The position numbers were made by a program, and so were the translations under genes. From positions 496,001 to 560,000 of the forward strand of contig NZ_JAIUCZ020000005.1 of the NCBI RefSeq assembly GCF_020176955.2: a stretch of DNA of 64,000 bases, read 5' to 3'. Origin of the DNA: Nocardia sp. alder85J (lineage in GTDB: Bacteria > Actinomycetota > Actinomycetes > Mycobacteriales > Mycobacteriaceae). Shown piece after piece: positions 1 to 9,019 of this stretch (position 1 is the stretch's first letter; every line of letters begins with the position of its first letter). The notes beneath the pieces are model-generated. The model was not told the origin of the DNA, did no database searches, and saw nothing but the letters and a program-made list of their open reading frames with translations.

Positions 1-368
1 TCGTCCTTCTCCTTGAGCTCCTCGATGGTGCCCCACGCCCGCTCGTACTGCGCCCGCTTCTTCGACAGGATCAGCCGGCCTTCCTTGTCCTCCTTCGTGA
101 GAACAAGGGCCTCGACCTCATCGCCCACGGAAACGACCTCGGACGGGTCGACATCGTGCTTGATGGACAGCTCTCGGGACGGGATCACGCCTTCGGTCTT
201 GTAACCGATGTCGAGCAGGACCTCATCGCGATCGACCTTGACGATCGTGCCTTCGACGATGTCCCCGTCGTTGAAGTACTTGATCGTCTTGTCGATGGCG
301 GCGAGGAAATCCTCGGCAGAGCCGATGTCGTTGACGGCTACCTGCGGCGAGGTGACGGTGGTGGGCAT
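1..368 (-). CDS. rpsA: 30S ribosomal protein S1, N-terminal part (cut by window edge)
   Basis: About 122 codons of the start of ribosomal protein S1, which binds mRNA on the 30S subunit through repeated S1 domains. Translation of the minus strand from the ATG at 368 begins MPTTVTSPQVAVND and continues into the first S1 repeat with GTIVKVDRDEVLLDIGYKTEG and ILSKKRAQYERAWG, the classic S1 domain pattern. The gene leaves the window at base 1. In mycobacteria rpsA lies next to polA. Here about 11 kb of other genes separate them. Identification is firm; only the C-terminal domains are unseen. Confidence 0.96.
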   Translation of the reverse strand, partial: MPTTVTSPQVAVNDIGSAEDFLAAIDKTIKYFNDGDIVEGTIVKVDRDEVLLDIGYKTEGVIPSRELSIKHDVDPSEVVSVGDEVEALVLTKEDKEGRLILSKKRAQYERAWGTIEELKEKD

Positions 369-500
369 ATGTTGGGTTGCTCCGGACGGATTGTGGTCGG
401 TAGTGGACATGTGGGCTTTCGGTTTTGCTGTGAAGTCACAGCTGTGGAACTAACGTTGGACAGGCACAGCACCTCGCTGCGACACGGGCACAACGCTGTA

Positions 501-564
501 CTCACTGCATGCGTACTCACAGCACGTGCGTTCAGTACGTACGTGTGAAGACGCATGCACTGAG
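501..564. promoter_or_regulatory. Nested inverted repeats in the rpsA / methyltransferase divergent gap
   Basis: Arms at 501-514 (ctcactgcatgcgt) and 551-564 (acgcatgcactgag) are complementary in 13 of 14 positions. Between them lie further palindromic pieces (cacgtg at 523-528, tacgta at 536-541). The whole sits in the 280-bp gap between the divergent rpsA and methyltransferase genes, so it could be an operator or part of the rpsA leader. Function is inferred from position only. Confidence 0.45.
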
Positions 565-648
565 GACACTCGCGGAAAACAGCGTACGCGAGGTGCAATG
601 TGCCAAGCAAACAAGGGGTCCCCCAGGCAAGTCGATACCCTCCACATC

Positions 649-1521
649 ATGCCCCATGATCACCCGGTCGCGCACGTCGAAGATCGGCCGACACCGCCCG
701 ATCCCCTGCTCGAGACCTCCCGGCCCGTCAAGATCCGGCTCGGATCCGCCGACAGCCAGCGCGCCAGCCGGCGCTGGTGGGACGGTGACGCCACGGAGTA
801 CCACGCCACGCACGGCGAGTTCCTCGGCGCCGACTCCCCCGACGGCGAATTCGTGTGGTGCCCCGAGGGACTGCACGAGGGCGACTGGCGGCTGCTCGGC
901 GACATCGCCGGGAAACGGATCCTGGAGATCGGCTGCGGTTCGGCGCCGTGCGCGCGCTGGCTGGCCGCGCACGGCGGGCATCCGGTCGGGCTGGACCTGT
1001 CCCGGGGGATGCTGAACCGCGGGCTGGCCGCCATGGACCGCGGCGGCCCCCGGGTGCCGCTGGTCCAGGCGGGCGCGGAGGCGCTGCCGTTCCGCGACGA
1101 GAGTTTCGACCTGGCCTGCTCGGCCTTCGGCGCGGTCCCGTTCGTGGCCGATTCGGCGCAGGTCATGCGCGAGGTGGCGCGGATATTGCGGCCGGGCGGG
1201 CGCTGGGTGTTCGCGGTCAACCATCCGATGCGCTGGATCTTCCTCGACGATCCGGGGGTCGACGGCCTGACGGCGGTGAACTCCTACTTCGACCGCAACC
1301 CCTATGTGGAGGTGGACGCGGCCGGCGAGCCCAGCTACGTCGAACACCACCGCACGATCGGCGACCGGGTCCGGGAGATCACCGCCGCCGGACTGCACCT
1401 GCTCGACGTGGTCGAACCGGAGTGGCCCGAGTGGCTGGACCGCGAATGGGGGCAGTGGAGCCCGTTGCGCGGCGAAATCTTCCCCGGCACCGCGATCTTC
1501 GTGACAGCGAAACCCGGCTAG
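649..1521 (+). CDS. Class I SAM-dependent methyltransferase
   Basis: A 290-residue protein with a Rossmann-type methyltransferase fold. Motif I reads ILEIGCGSAPCARWLA, followed by the acidic strand end VGLDLSRGML, ALPFRDESFDLACSAFG (motif II region) and ILRPGGRWVF (motif III), typical of the Methyltransf_11 family of small-molecule or lipid methyltransferases. The start at ATG 649 is preferred. The frame is open further upstream to 526, but that sequence is Arg/Cys/Thr rich and lies in the regulatory gap. The substrate cannot be told from sequence. It is divergent from rpsA. Confidence 0.85.
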   Translation: MPHDHPVAHVEDRPTPPDPLLETSRPVKIRLGSADSQRASRRWWDGDATEYHATHGEFLGADSPDGEFVWCPEGLHEGDWRLLGDIAGKRILEIGCGSAPCARWLAAHGGHPVGLDLSRGMLNRGLAAMDRGGPRVPLVQAGAEALPFRDESFDLACSAFGAVPFVADSAQVMREVARILRPGGRWVFAVNHPMRWIFLDDPGVDGLTAVNSYFDRNPYVEVDAAGEPSYVEHHRTIGDRVREITAAGLHLLDVVEPEWPEWLDREWGQWSPLRGEIFPGTAIFVTAKPG

Positions 1522-1525
1522 CGGA

Positions 1526-1687
1526 TCAGGTTTTGGGAGTGCGGCCGACCTGTTGCAGTGCCAGCCGCAACGCGTACTCGATCTGGGCGTTGACGCTGCG
1601 CAAGTCGTCGGCCGCCCACTTGGCGAGCGCCTCGTGGACGGCCGGGTCGAGCCGCAGCAGCACCTTCTTCGGCTCCCGCTTCGCCAT
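1526..1687 (-). CDS. Small ribbon-helix-helix (Arc/CopG-like) DNA-binding protein
   Basis: A 53-residue protein starting MAKREPKKVLLRLDP and containing VHEALAKWAADDLRSVNAQIEYALRLAL, the beta-strand/helix/helix pattern of Arc-type ribbon-helix-helix proteins (the 'R-S-x-N-x-Q-I-E' helix is diagnostic). Its ATG at 1687-1685 overlaps the stop codon of the SPFH gene by one base, so the two are translationally coupled. The pairing of an SPFH protein with a tiny RHH protein suggests it autoregulates the pair. No toxin gene is seen beside it. Confidence 0.8.
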   Translation of the reverse strand: MAKREPKKVLLRLDPAVHEALAKWAADDLRSVNAQIEYALRLALQQVGRTPKT

Positions 1688-2526
1688 CAGGAATACAGCG
1701 TCCCGGCGTTGACCACGGGCGTGGCCGAGCGATCACCACACAGCACCACGAGCAGATTCGACACCATCGCCGCCCGGCGCTCCTCGTCCAGTTCCACCAT
1801 GCCCTCCGCGGTCAGCCGTTCCAGCGCCATGCCGACCATGCCGACGGCGCCCTCCACGATCTTGCTGCGGGCGGCCACCACCTGCGCGGCCTGCTGCCGC
1901 ACCAGCATCGCCTGCGCGATCTCCGGCGCGTAGGCCAGGTGCGTGATACGGGCCTCGGTGACCTCGATGCCGGCCAGCGCGGTGCGGTCGCGCAGTTCGG
2001 CGGTCAGCTCCTCGGCGACCTCGGTGCCGTTGCGCAGGCTGGTGCGGTGCGGCTCGTCGGAATCGTACGGATGGGTGGTGGCCAGGTGCCGCACCGCCGC
2101 CTCCGACTGGGTCTGCACGTACTCCTCGTAGTCGTCGACGGCGAACGCCGCCTTGAAACTGTCGACCACCCGGTAGACCACCACGGCCGCGATCTCCACC
2201 GGATTGCCCTCGAAGTCGTTGACCTTCAGCTTCTGCGTCTCGAAGTTGCGGACCCGCAACGAGATCCGACGCTTGTTGCTCAACGGCACGAGCCAGAAGA
2301 AACCGGCCTCGCCGACCGAGCCGACGTAGCGGCCGAAGAACTGGACCACCTTGGCCTCGTTCGGGCCGAGGGTGGTCAGGCCGGTCAGCAGCAGCACCGC
2401 CACCACCAGCAGGATCACCCCCAGCGCCGGCACGACGCTCGTCAGCGCGCCGCCGACGACCAGGACGACCAACAGGACCAGCAGCGCGAGGAACCCGTTC
2501 ATCCGAAAGGCCGGACGAAGCTCCAT
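1687..2526 (-). CDS. SPFH/Band 7 domain membrane protein
   Basis: A 279-residue protein of the stomatin/prohibitin/flotillin family, which forms membrane-associated oligomeric scaffolds. Two N-terminal hydrophobic stretches (about residues 12-35 and 36-52) are followed by VVQFFGRYVGSV, RNFETQKLKVNDFEGNP and the SPFH segment with EVTEARITHLAYAPEIAQAML. The start at ATG 2526 is chosen because GGGAGGA lies just upstream; an ATG ten codons earlier has none. It is cotranscribed with the overlapping RHH gene. Cargo or client is unknown. Confidence 0.9.
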   Translation of the reverse strand: MELRPAFRMNGFLALLVLLVVLVVGGALTSVVPALGVILLVVAVLLLTGLTTLGPNEAKVVQFFGRYVGSVGEAGFFWLVPLSNKRRISLRVRNFETQKLKVNDFEGNPVEIAAVVVYRVVDSFKAAFAVDDYEEYVQTQSEAAVRHLATTHPYDSDEPHRTSLRNGTEVAEELTAELRDRTALAGIEVTEARITHLAYAPEIAQAMLVRQQAAQVVAARSKIVEGAVGMVGMALERLTAEGMVELDEERRAAMVSNLLVVLCGDRSATPVVNAGTLYS

Positions 2527-2595
2527 GACATCCTCCCAATATCGAAGTGATATCACGACGATAGTACGCGGGAGCGCCGCCGTCCAGGCCCGGTC

Positions 2596-3963
2596 TCAGC
2601 GGGGGCGGATGTTGCGGTTGTGCCGGAACAGGTTGCCGGGGTCGTACGCGGCCTTCAGCGCCGCCAGCCGGGCATAGGTGGCGGCGGCGTACCCGGCGCG
2701 GGTCTGCGCCTCGTCCGCCCAGTCCCCCGCGCCGTAGAGGAAGGCGGGGCTGTGGCCGATCAGCCACGGGGACAGGATCTTTCGCAGCGCGTCGTGATGC
2801 GCGCGCAGGCCGTCGCCGGGCTGTTCGCCGCCGGTGATGAAGCGGGCCAGGTACTCCGCGTCGCGATGGTCGACGGCCACCCCGGCCGGGCCCGGCCGCC
2901 GCAGCGCCCCGCCGAGATGGCGCAGCGAGAGCACCGTCGGGATCGCCGCCTCCGCCCCGGCGGTGTCCAGCAGCGATTCGGTGGCGGTGGCGGTCAGTTC
3001 GGACAGCAGGGCGTTGGTGGCGGTGTAGGCGTGCGGGAAGTCCGGGTCGCGGTGGATGGAGTCGGTCTCGGCGTACGGCATGTCGCGCAGAGTGTCGGCG
3101 AGCCGGGGGCCGACCGCGCGCAGCGGGGCCACCAGCGCCTCGCCCGCGGCCGCGGGTCCGGTCCAGGCGACCGCGATGGTGGCAATGTACCTGCCGCGCA
3201 ACGGTTCCGGGATCATCGGCAGCTCCGGCATGGTCATCAGGGTGATCGCCGAGGTCAGCTCCTCGGGCACGGCCGCGGTCCACTGCCGCCACGCCTCCAG
3301 GGCCGGTTCCACCAGCGCGGTGCCGAAGGTCAGCTGCCCGCCGAACACCCGGGTGATCGGGAACAGCTCCAGCTCGAGCGCCGTGACCACACCGAAGTTA
3401 CCGCCGCTGCCCAGCACCGCCGCGAACAGCTCGTCGCCGGGCTCCAGCCGGCGCGATTGCCCGTCGGCGGTGACCATGTCGAGCGCGCGGACGTGATCGG
3501 CGGCGTAGCCGTGGGTGCGGGCGAGGATGCCCAGCCCGCCACCGAGGTGATAGCCGATCACGCCCACCGACGGCGAGGAACCGTTCAATGGCGCCAGCCC
3601 GTACTGCCCCGCGGCCGCGATCAGCGCGCTCGCCGGGGCGCCCGCCGCCACCCGCGCGGTGCGGGCCACCGGATCGACGACGACTCCCGTCAGCCGCCGG
3701 GTGCCGATCAGCAGTCCGCCCGCGGCGGGTACCGACAGGCCGTGGCCGGTGGCCTGCACGGCGATCGGAAGGTTTTGCCGCGCGGCGTATTCCACGCCGA
3801 GCCGGATGTCCTCGGCATGGGCGGCGCCGAGCACGACGGCGGGCCGGTGGGTGTAGGCGGTCTGGAAACCGCGGATCTCCTCGTCGTAGCCCGGGTCGCC
3901 GGGCCGGAACACCGGACCGGTGGTGTCGAGCCGTCCGGTGCGCGAATGCGGTGTCGTTGTCAT
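2596..3963 (-). CDS. FAD-binding oxidoreductase, berberine-bridge-enzyme type
   Basis: A 455-residue flavoprotein of the VAO/PCMH superfamily. The FAD domain shows AVQATGHGLS (the usual covalent-His region), GSSPSVGVIGYHLGGGLG and ALDMVTADG. The C-terminus ends YDPGNLFRHNRNIRP, the BBE-domain signature of oligosaccharide and secondary-metabolite oxidases. It is divergently transcribed from a LysR regulator 70 bp away, which probably controls it. Whether the cofactor is bicovalently bound cannot be decided. The substrate is unknown. Confidence 0.88.
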   Translation of the reverse strand: MTTTPHSRTGRLDTTGPVFRPGDPGYDEEIRGFQTAYTHRPAVVLGAAHAEDIRLGVEYAARQNLPIAVQATGHGLSVPAAGGLLIGTRRLTGVVVDPVARTARVAAGAPASALIAAAGQYGLAPLNGSSPSVGVIGYHLGGGLGILARTHGYAADHVRALDMVTADGQSRRLEPGDELFAAVLGSGGNFGVVTALELELFPITRVFGGQLTFGTALVEPALEAWRQWTAAVPEELTSAITLMTMPELPMIPEPLRGRYIATIAVAWTGPAAAGEALVAPLRAVGPRLADTLRDMPYAETDSIHRDPDFPHAYTATNALLSELTATATESLLDTAGAEAAIPTVLSLRHLGGALRRPGPAGVAVDHRDAEYLARFITGGEQPGDGLRAHHDALRKILSPWLIGHSPAFLYGAGDWADEAQTRAGYAAATYARLAALKAAYDPGNLFRHNRNIRPR

Positions 3964-4033
3964 GCCACCACGATTCCGCCACCTGAGCGAGAAGTAAAAC
4001 AGATAGATCTTCTGGCAACTAGAATGACCAGTT
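3964..4033. promoter_or_regulatory. Divergent promoter/operator region, FAD oxidase / LysR
   Basis: Seventy bases separate the two divergent starts. They are clearly AT-richer than the flanks and contain the small palindrome agatct inside agatagatcttct. This is the expected place for the LysR binding site controlling both genes. No precise box is claimed. Confidence 0.4.
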
Positions 4034-4963
4034 ATGGAACTGCGGCAACTGCGCTACTTCGTGACCGTCGTCGAGGAGGCGAACTTCACCCGGGCCGCGG
4101 CCCGGCTGCATCTGGCCCAACCGGGCCTGTCGGCCCAGATCCGGCAATTGGAGAAGGAACTCGGCCAGCTGTTACTGGACCGCTCCGGCCGCACGGTCGT
4201 CCCCACGGCGGTCGGAGCCGCCGTACTCCCGCACGCGCGCGCGGCATTGGCCGCGGCCCAACGGATCACCCACACCGTGGACGAATTCACCGGCCTGCTG
4301 CGGGGTCAGGTCCGGATCGGGCTGATCTCCGGCGCCGCCGAGGCCGAACTCGATATCGCGCAGATACTGGCCGACTTCCATCGCGAGCACCCGCAGATCG
4401 GGATCACGCTGACCGAGAACACCTCGGAGATCATGTACACCGCGCTGCGCCGCGGCGAACTCGACCTCGCGCTGATCAGCGTCGCCGGGGAAGAACTACA
4501 TCCGGAGATCGCCGCCGCGGCCGTGCTGGACACCACGATCGTCGCCGCCGTGGCCGCCGACGCCGCCGGTTTCCCCGATCGCGTCGACCTCGCCACACTG
4601 TGCAGTCATCCACTGATCTGCCTGCCGACCGGCACCGGAATTCGCCGGGTCCTCGACAACGCCTGTGCGGCAAAGGGTCTGGTGCCGAATGTGGCCTACG
4701 AGGCGGTCGCCCCGCCGGTGCTGATCCGGCTGGCCGCCCACGGTCTCGGGGTCGCGGTGATCCCGCCGCTCGCCCCGGCCGACGCGGCCGCGCTCGGCGT
4801 CCGGACCCTCGCCATCGACCCGCCGATGCACGGCCGGCTGCTGCTGGCCTGGAACACCGATCGGCCGCTGAGCCCGGCCACGACGATCCTGCTGGACCGG
4901 ATGCACCGCGCACTCGGCGGCTGGCACCTGCCGGCACCGGACGGAACCACCCCGCCACAGTGA
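4034..4963 (+). CDS. LysR family transcriptional regulator
   Basis: A 309-residue regulator starting MELRQLRYFVTVVEEANFTRAAARLHLAQPGLSAQIRQLE, the textbook LysR winged-helix N-terminus, followed by a periplasmic-binding-like effector domain (RIGLISGAAEAELD, LPTGTGIRR, GLGVAVIPPLAP). It lies head to head with the FAD oxidase gene, the arrangement in which LysR proteins normally regulate themselves and the neighbour. The inducer is unknown. Confidence 0.95.
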   Translation: MELRQLRYFVTVVEEANFTRAAARLHLAQPGLSAQIRQLEKELGQLLLDRSGRTVVPTAVGAAVLPHARAALAAAQRITHTVDEFTGLLRGQVRIGLISGAAEAELDIAQILADFHREHPQIGITLTENTSEIMYTALRRGELDLALISVAGEELHPEIAAAAVLDTTIVAAVAADAAGFPDRVDLATLCSHPLICLPTGTGIRRVLDNACAAKGLVPNVAYEAVAPPVLIRLAAHGLGVAVIPPLAPADAAALGVRTLAIDPPMHGRLLLAWNTDRPLSPATTILLDRMHRALGGWHLPAPDGTTPPQ

Positions 4964-5043
4964 CGGCCCGGCCGCAGTGATCAGCCGCGCCGTCGGCCCG
5001 AGCCGACCGTGGTGACCGGTCCCGCGGTGCCGATCGTTCCCGG

Positions 5044-5838
5044 TTACAGGATGCGGGACAGGAATGCCTGGGTGCGTTCGTGTTTCGGGGCCGCCAGCAC
5101 CTCGCGCGGCGGGCCGGATTCGACCACCACGCCACCGTCCATGAAGACGAGCTGGTCGGCCACCTCGCGGGCGAAGCCCATCTCGTGGGTGACCACCACC
5201 ATGGTCATGCCGGTGGCGGCCAGTTCCCGCATCACGGTCAGCACCTCGCCGACCAGTTCCGGATCCAGCGCGGAGGTGGGCTCGTCGAACAGCATCAGTT
5301 TCGGGTCCATCGCCAGCGCCCGTGCGATCGCCACCCGTTGCTGCTGGCCGCCGGACAGCTGGGCCGGATAGCTTTCCGCCTTGTCCGACAAGCCGACCCG
5401 GGCCAGCAGGTCGGTGGCGCGGGCGACCGCGTCGGCGCGCCGGACCCCCTTCACCTGGATGGGAGCCTCGATCACGTTCTCCAGCGCGGTGCGATGCGGG
5501 AACAGGTTGAAATGCTGGAACACCATGCCGATGTCGCGCCGCTGCCGGGCCGCGTCGCGCGGGCTCATCTCGTAGAGCCGGCCACCCTTCTCCCGGTAGC
5601 CGATCAGATCGCCGTCGACGTACAGCCGCCCGGCGTCGACTTGTTCCAGGTGGTTGACGCAGCGCAGGAAGGTCGACTTCCCGGATCCGGACGGGCCGAT
5701 CACGCACAGCACCTCGCCGCGCGCGACCTCCAGCGAGACCCCCTTCAGCACCCGCAGCGTGCCGAAGTTCTTGCACACCCGATCCGCGCGGATCATCGGC
5801 GTGGCGTCGACCGGCGACGTGCCTGCCGCGGAACTCAT
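5044..5838 (-). CDS. Polar amino-acid ABC transporter, ATP-binding protein
   Basis: A 264-residue ATPase with Walker A GPSGSGKST, Q-loop region GMVFQHFNLFPHRTALENV, signature LSGGQQQRVAIARAL, Walker B LMLFDEPTSALDPE and H-loop VVTHEMGFAREV. The PHRTALENV/GMTMVVVTHEMGFA pattern is that of the GlnQ/HisP family. It is the last gene of a binding protein-permease-ATPase operon on the minus strand. The imported amino acid is not specified by sequence. Confidence 0.93.
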   Translation of the reverse strand: MSSAAGTSPVDATPMIRADRVCKNFGTLRVLKGVSLEVARGEVLCVIGPSGSGKSTFLRCVNHLEQVDAGRLYVDGDLIGYREKGGRLYEMSPRDAARQRRDIGMVFQHFNLFPHRTALENVIEAPIQVKGVRRADAVARATDLLARVGLSDKAESYPAQLSGGQQQRVAIARALAMDPKLMLFDEPTSALDPELVGEVLTVMRELAATGMTMVVVTHEMGFAREVADQLVFMDGGVVVESGPPREVLAAPKHERTQAFLSRIL

Positions 5839-5869
5839 TTCCCTGCTCCTCTCGGCGACCGCACGCGCC

Positions 5870-6796
5870 TCACTTGCCGATCTCGTGGACCTGGGCCAGC
5901 GCGCGCAGCTGGCGGGCGGTGAGCTGCCGCGAGACGCCCCGCGAGTAGTACCGCTCCAGATAGTGCTGACCGATCATCAGGACGCTGGTGACGGCCAGAT
6001 ACCAGGTGGCAGCGGCCAGCAGCAGCGGGATCGGCTGGAAGTTGGCGCCGTAGATGGTGCGCGCCACGCCGTACAGGTCGGTGCTCAGCGGGATCGCGGT
6101 GACCAGCGAGGTGGTCTTCAGCATGCTGATGAACTCGTTGCCGGTGGGCGGGATGATCACCCGCATGGCCTGCGGCAACACCGTGCGGCGCATGGTCTGC
6201 CCCCAGGTCATGCCCAGCGCGACCGACGCCTCCCGCTGCCCGTCGCCGACGGAATTGATTCCGGCGCGGACGATTTCGGCCATGTAGGCGGCCTCGTTGA
6301 GTCCCAGGCCGATCATCGCGAACAGGAACGGCGCCGACCAGCTCTGCACGTTCAGGTGCAGCAGTTGCGGGCCGAACGGCACCCCGAGGTCGATGGTCTT
6401 GTACAGCGACGGGAACAGGCCCCAGAACACCAGCTGCACGTAGACCGGGGTGCCGCGGAAGATCCACAGGTACAGCCAGGAGGCCGACCGCAGCACCGGA
6501 TTCGGCGACAGCCGCATCACCGCCAGCAGCATGCCGAGCACCACGCCGATCAGCATCGCCAGCACGGTCAGTTCGAGGGTGACCAGCGCGCCGTGCGAGA
6601 TGCGGGTGTCGAACAGGTACTTGCGGTAGGTGTCCCAGTGGTACGCGGAGTTGGTCGCCGCGCCGTAGACGAACAGCGCCAGCAACGCCACCAGGACGGC
6701 GGCGGCCAGCCACCGGCCCGGCCGCCGCAGCGGCACCGCTGTGATCGGCTCGGGCTCGAGCGCGGCGGCCGGGCCGGTGACCAGCGAATCCGGCAT
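5870..6796 (-). CDS. Polar amino-acid ABC transporter, permease
   Basis: A 308-residue inner-membrane permease. After an N-terminal segment and a first membrane helix (VLVALLALFVYGAA), it shows the HisMQ/GlnP-type domain with FRGTPVYVQLVFWG, GLNEAAYMAEIVRAGI and the EAA loop EASVALGMTWGQTMRRTVLPQAMRVIIPP. It probably works as a homodimer, since only one permease gene is present. Its ATG (6796) begins one base after the stop codon of the binding-protein gene, indicating coupling. Confidence 0.92.
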   Translation of the reverse strand: MPDSLVTGPAAALEPEPITAVPLRRPGRWLAAAVLVALLALFVYGAATNSAYHWDTYRKYLFDTRISHGALVTLELTVLAMLIGVVLGMLLAVMRLSPNPVLRSASWLYLWIFRGTPVYVQLVFWGLFPSLYKTIDLGVPFGPQLLHLNVQSWSAPFLFAMIGLGLNEAAYMAEIVRAGINSVGDGQREASVALGMTWGQTMRRTVLPQAMRVIIPPTGNEFISMLKTTSLVTAIPLSTDLYGVARTIYGANFQPIPLLLAAATWYLAVTSVLMIGQHYLERYYSRGVSRQLTARQLRALAQVHEIGK

Positions 6797-6797
6797 C

Positions 6798-7709
6798 TCA
6801 GCCCTTGGCGCCGTTGATCACCGACTTGGCGACCACGCCGGCCTGCACACCCCAGTTCTCGGCGATCTTGCGGTAGTCACCGGAGTCGATGAGGTGCTGC
6901 GTCGCGGCTTGCAGGGCCGCGGCCAGCGGGGAGTTCTTCGCCACCGGCCAGCCGTACGGCGCGGAATCGAAGATCGCGCCGGACAGTTCCAGCTTGTCCG
7001 GATTCTGCTTGACGGCGTACTCGGTCACCGGCGAGTCCGCGGAGAACGCGTCCACCTGGCCCAGCACCAGCGCGGTCGCGGCGCCGGCCTGGTCGTCGTA
7101 GGGCACCACGGTGACCTCGGGCTTGCCGGCGTCCTTGCACGCCTTGCTCTTGGCCGGCAGTTCGTCGGTCTCCTGCACGGTCGCGTGTTCCACCGCGACC
7201 TTCTTGCCGCAGGCGTTGTTCGGGTCGACCGCCTTGCCCTTCTGCTGCGCCCACTGGCTGCCCGCGGAGAAGTAGTCGGTGAAGTCGACGGTCTTCTCCC
7301 GCTCGGCGTTGTCGGTGAACGACGACATGCCGACGTCGAGGGTGCCCGCCTCGATCGCGGGGATGATCCGCTCGAATTCCGACTCCTGGTAGTCGGCCTT
7401 CACACCGAGGACCCCGGCGACCGCGTCCATCAGGTCGATGTCGAAACCGACGATCTTCCCGCTGGAATCCTTGAACTCGTTGGGCGCGTAGGGCAGATTG
7501 ACCCCCACGGTCAGCTTGCCCGCCTGCTTGATCTTGTCGGGGAGTTTCGCGGCGATGTCGTCCACCTTCGTCTCCGACACCTTGGTGGTGGTCTGGGGGC
7601 TGCTGCCCGTCTCCGAATTCTTGGAGCAACCCGTCAGCATCAGCACTCCGCCGGCGAGGACACATGCGGCCCGCAGGGTGTACCCGCGGACTCCGGATCG
7701 AACGAACAC
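6798..7709 (-). CDS. Amino-acid ABC transporter substrate-binding lipoprotein
   Basis: A 303-residue extracytoplasmic binding protein. The start is GTG at 7709, six bases after GGAGG. A signal sequence ends in the lipobox MLTGC (Cys at about residue 28), so the mature protein is lipid-anchored. The body shows LTVGVNLPYAPNEF, IVGFDIDLMDAVAGVLG and YDDQAGAATALVLGQVDAFSADSPV, typical of SBP_bac_3 (glutamine/polar amino acid) proteins. It is the first gene of the three-gene importer operon. Confidence 0.93.
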   Translation of the reverse strand: MFVRSGVRGYTLRAACVLAGGVLMLTGCSKNSETGSSPQTTTKVSETKVDDIAAKLPDKIKQAGKLTVGVNLPYAPNEFKDSSGKIVGFDIDLMDAVAGVLGVKADYQESEFERIIPAIEAGTLDVGMSSFTDNAEREKTVDFTDYFSAGSQWAQQKGKAVDPNNACGKKVAVEHATVQETDELPAKSKACKDAGKPEVTVVPYDDQAGAATALVLGQVDAFSADSPVTEYAVKQNPDKLELSGAIFDSAPYGWPVAKNSPLAAALQAATQHLIDSGDYRKIAENWGVQAGVVAKSVINGAKG

Positions 7710-7862
7710 AGCAAGCCTCCGTGTCTGACATCGTCATCCGGGCAGCGGAATCAGAAACATCCGATGACCCGTCGTTGGGAATGTAGGCGATCCGGACCGT
7801 CCGTGTCGGGCGGTTACCGAAGGTTAATCCGCGTGGAACAGAACCCGGCCCGGCCGCGCGCC

Positions 7863-8960
7863 TCACCACCGATGGATGCGCGCGCGAACCTGTTCGGTGA
7901 ATTCGCTGGTCGAGGCCAGGCCGCCCAGATCGGCGGTAGCGACCCCCGCGGCGAATACCGCGGCGACGGCGTGTTCGATGCGTTCGGCGGCGTGTCGCAG
8001 CGCGGTGTCGTCGCGGCGGGCGCCCAGCCACTGCAACAGCATCGCGGCCGACAATTGCAGCGCGGCGGGATTGGCCCGGTTGTGCCCGGCGAGCGCGGGG
8101 GCCGCGCCGTGCACCGCCTGCGCCATCGCCGTGGTGTCGGAGCAATTGATCGAGGCGGCGATGCCCAGCGAGCCGCTCAGCTCGCCGGCCAGGTCGGAAA
8201 GGATGTCACCGAACAGGTTCTCGGTCACCAGCACGTCGTAGTCGCCGGGGGCGCGAACCAGATGGGCGGCGGTGGCGTCGACGTGTTCGTCGTCGACCAG
8301 CACCGCCGGATAGTGCTCGCGGGCAATCTCTCGGCACACATCGCGGAACAGCCCGGTGGTCATCGGCAGCACATTCGCCTTGTGCACGATGGTCAGCCGC
8401 TTGCGGCGATTCGCCGCCAATCGGCAGGCGGTGTGGGCGATGCGCTCGCTGGCCCGGCGGGTCACCACCGCCACCGACATCGCCACATCCTCGGTCGGCC
8501 GGAATTCACCCGAGCCCGCGAACATGTTGCGATCGGCGTAGAAGCCCTCGCTGTTCTCCCGGACGATCACCAGATCCATCTCGCCGCCGACCGCCCGCAC
8601 ACCCGGAAAGCTGCGCGCCGGACGGATATTGGCGAACAGGCCGAAGCGTTTGCGGATGACGCCACCCGGCGGCGGACCGATCCGATGTTCCGGCGGATAG
8701 GCCACATTGTCGTGCGGGCCGAGGATCCAGGCGTCCAGCTCGGCCAGCGCCCGCAGCGTCGGCTCGGGCAGCGGATCGCCGAACTCCGCGATCGCCGCGG
8801 CGCCCATCGGCAGCGGCACCCAGTGCGCCGCCGGCGCGCCGGCGACCGCCAGCGCCTCGTCGACGACCGCGCGGGCCGCCCGCACCACCTCCGGGCCGAT
8901 GCCGTCGCCCTCGACCAGGCCCAGCCGCACTCCGCCGTCGCTTCCGCTCACGCGAGTCAT
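7863..8960 (-). CDS. Isocitrate/isopropylmalate dehydrogenase family protein
   Basis: A 365-residue NAD(P)-dependent beta-decarboxylating dehydrogenase. Visible signatures are GLVEGDGIGPEVV at the N-terminus, the substrate-loop region VIVRENSEGFYA, the catalytic-lysine segment IVHKANVLPMT and NLFGDILSDLAGELSGSLG with the metal-binding aspartates. The start ATG 8960 is chosen over an upstream in-frame codon because the family begins close to this point. It may act on isopropylmalate, tartrate or a related malate derivative. No leu genes adjoin it, so the substrate is left open. Confidence 0.88.
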   Translation of the reverse strand: MTRVSGSDGGVRLGLVEGDGIGPEVVRAARAVVDEALAVAGAPAAHWVPLPMGAAAIAEFGDPLPEPTLRALAELDAWILGPHDNVAYPPEHRIGPPPGGVIRKRFGLFANIRPARSFPGVRAVGGEMDLVIVRENSEGFYADRNMFAGSGEFRPTEDVAMSVAVVTRRASERIAHTACRLAANRRKRLTIVHKANVLPMTTGLFRDVCREIAREHYPAVLVDDEHVDATAAHLVRAPGDYDVLVTENLFGDILSDLAGELSGSLGIAASINCSDTTAMAQAVHGAAPALAGHNRANPAALQLSAAMLLQWLGARRDDTALRHAAERIEHAVAAVFAAGVATADLGGLASTSEFTEQVRARIHRW

Positions 8961-9019
8961 TCTCACCCATGCCCGAATTCCTGCACCGGACCGTCCGGGC
9001 ACGTTATCTTGCGAAGATC

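Noticed and set aside
2620..4980. Long plus-strand frame antisense to the FAD oxidase and through the LysR gene in another phase
   Set aside because: It has low-complexity Arg/Gly/Pro composition and no motifs; it conflicts with two clear genes.
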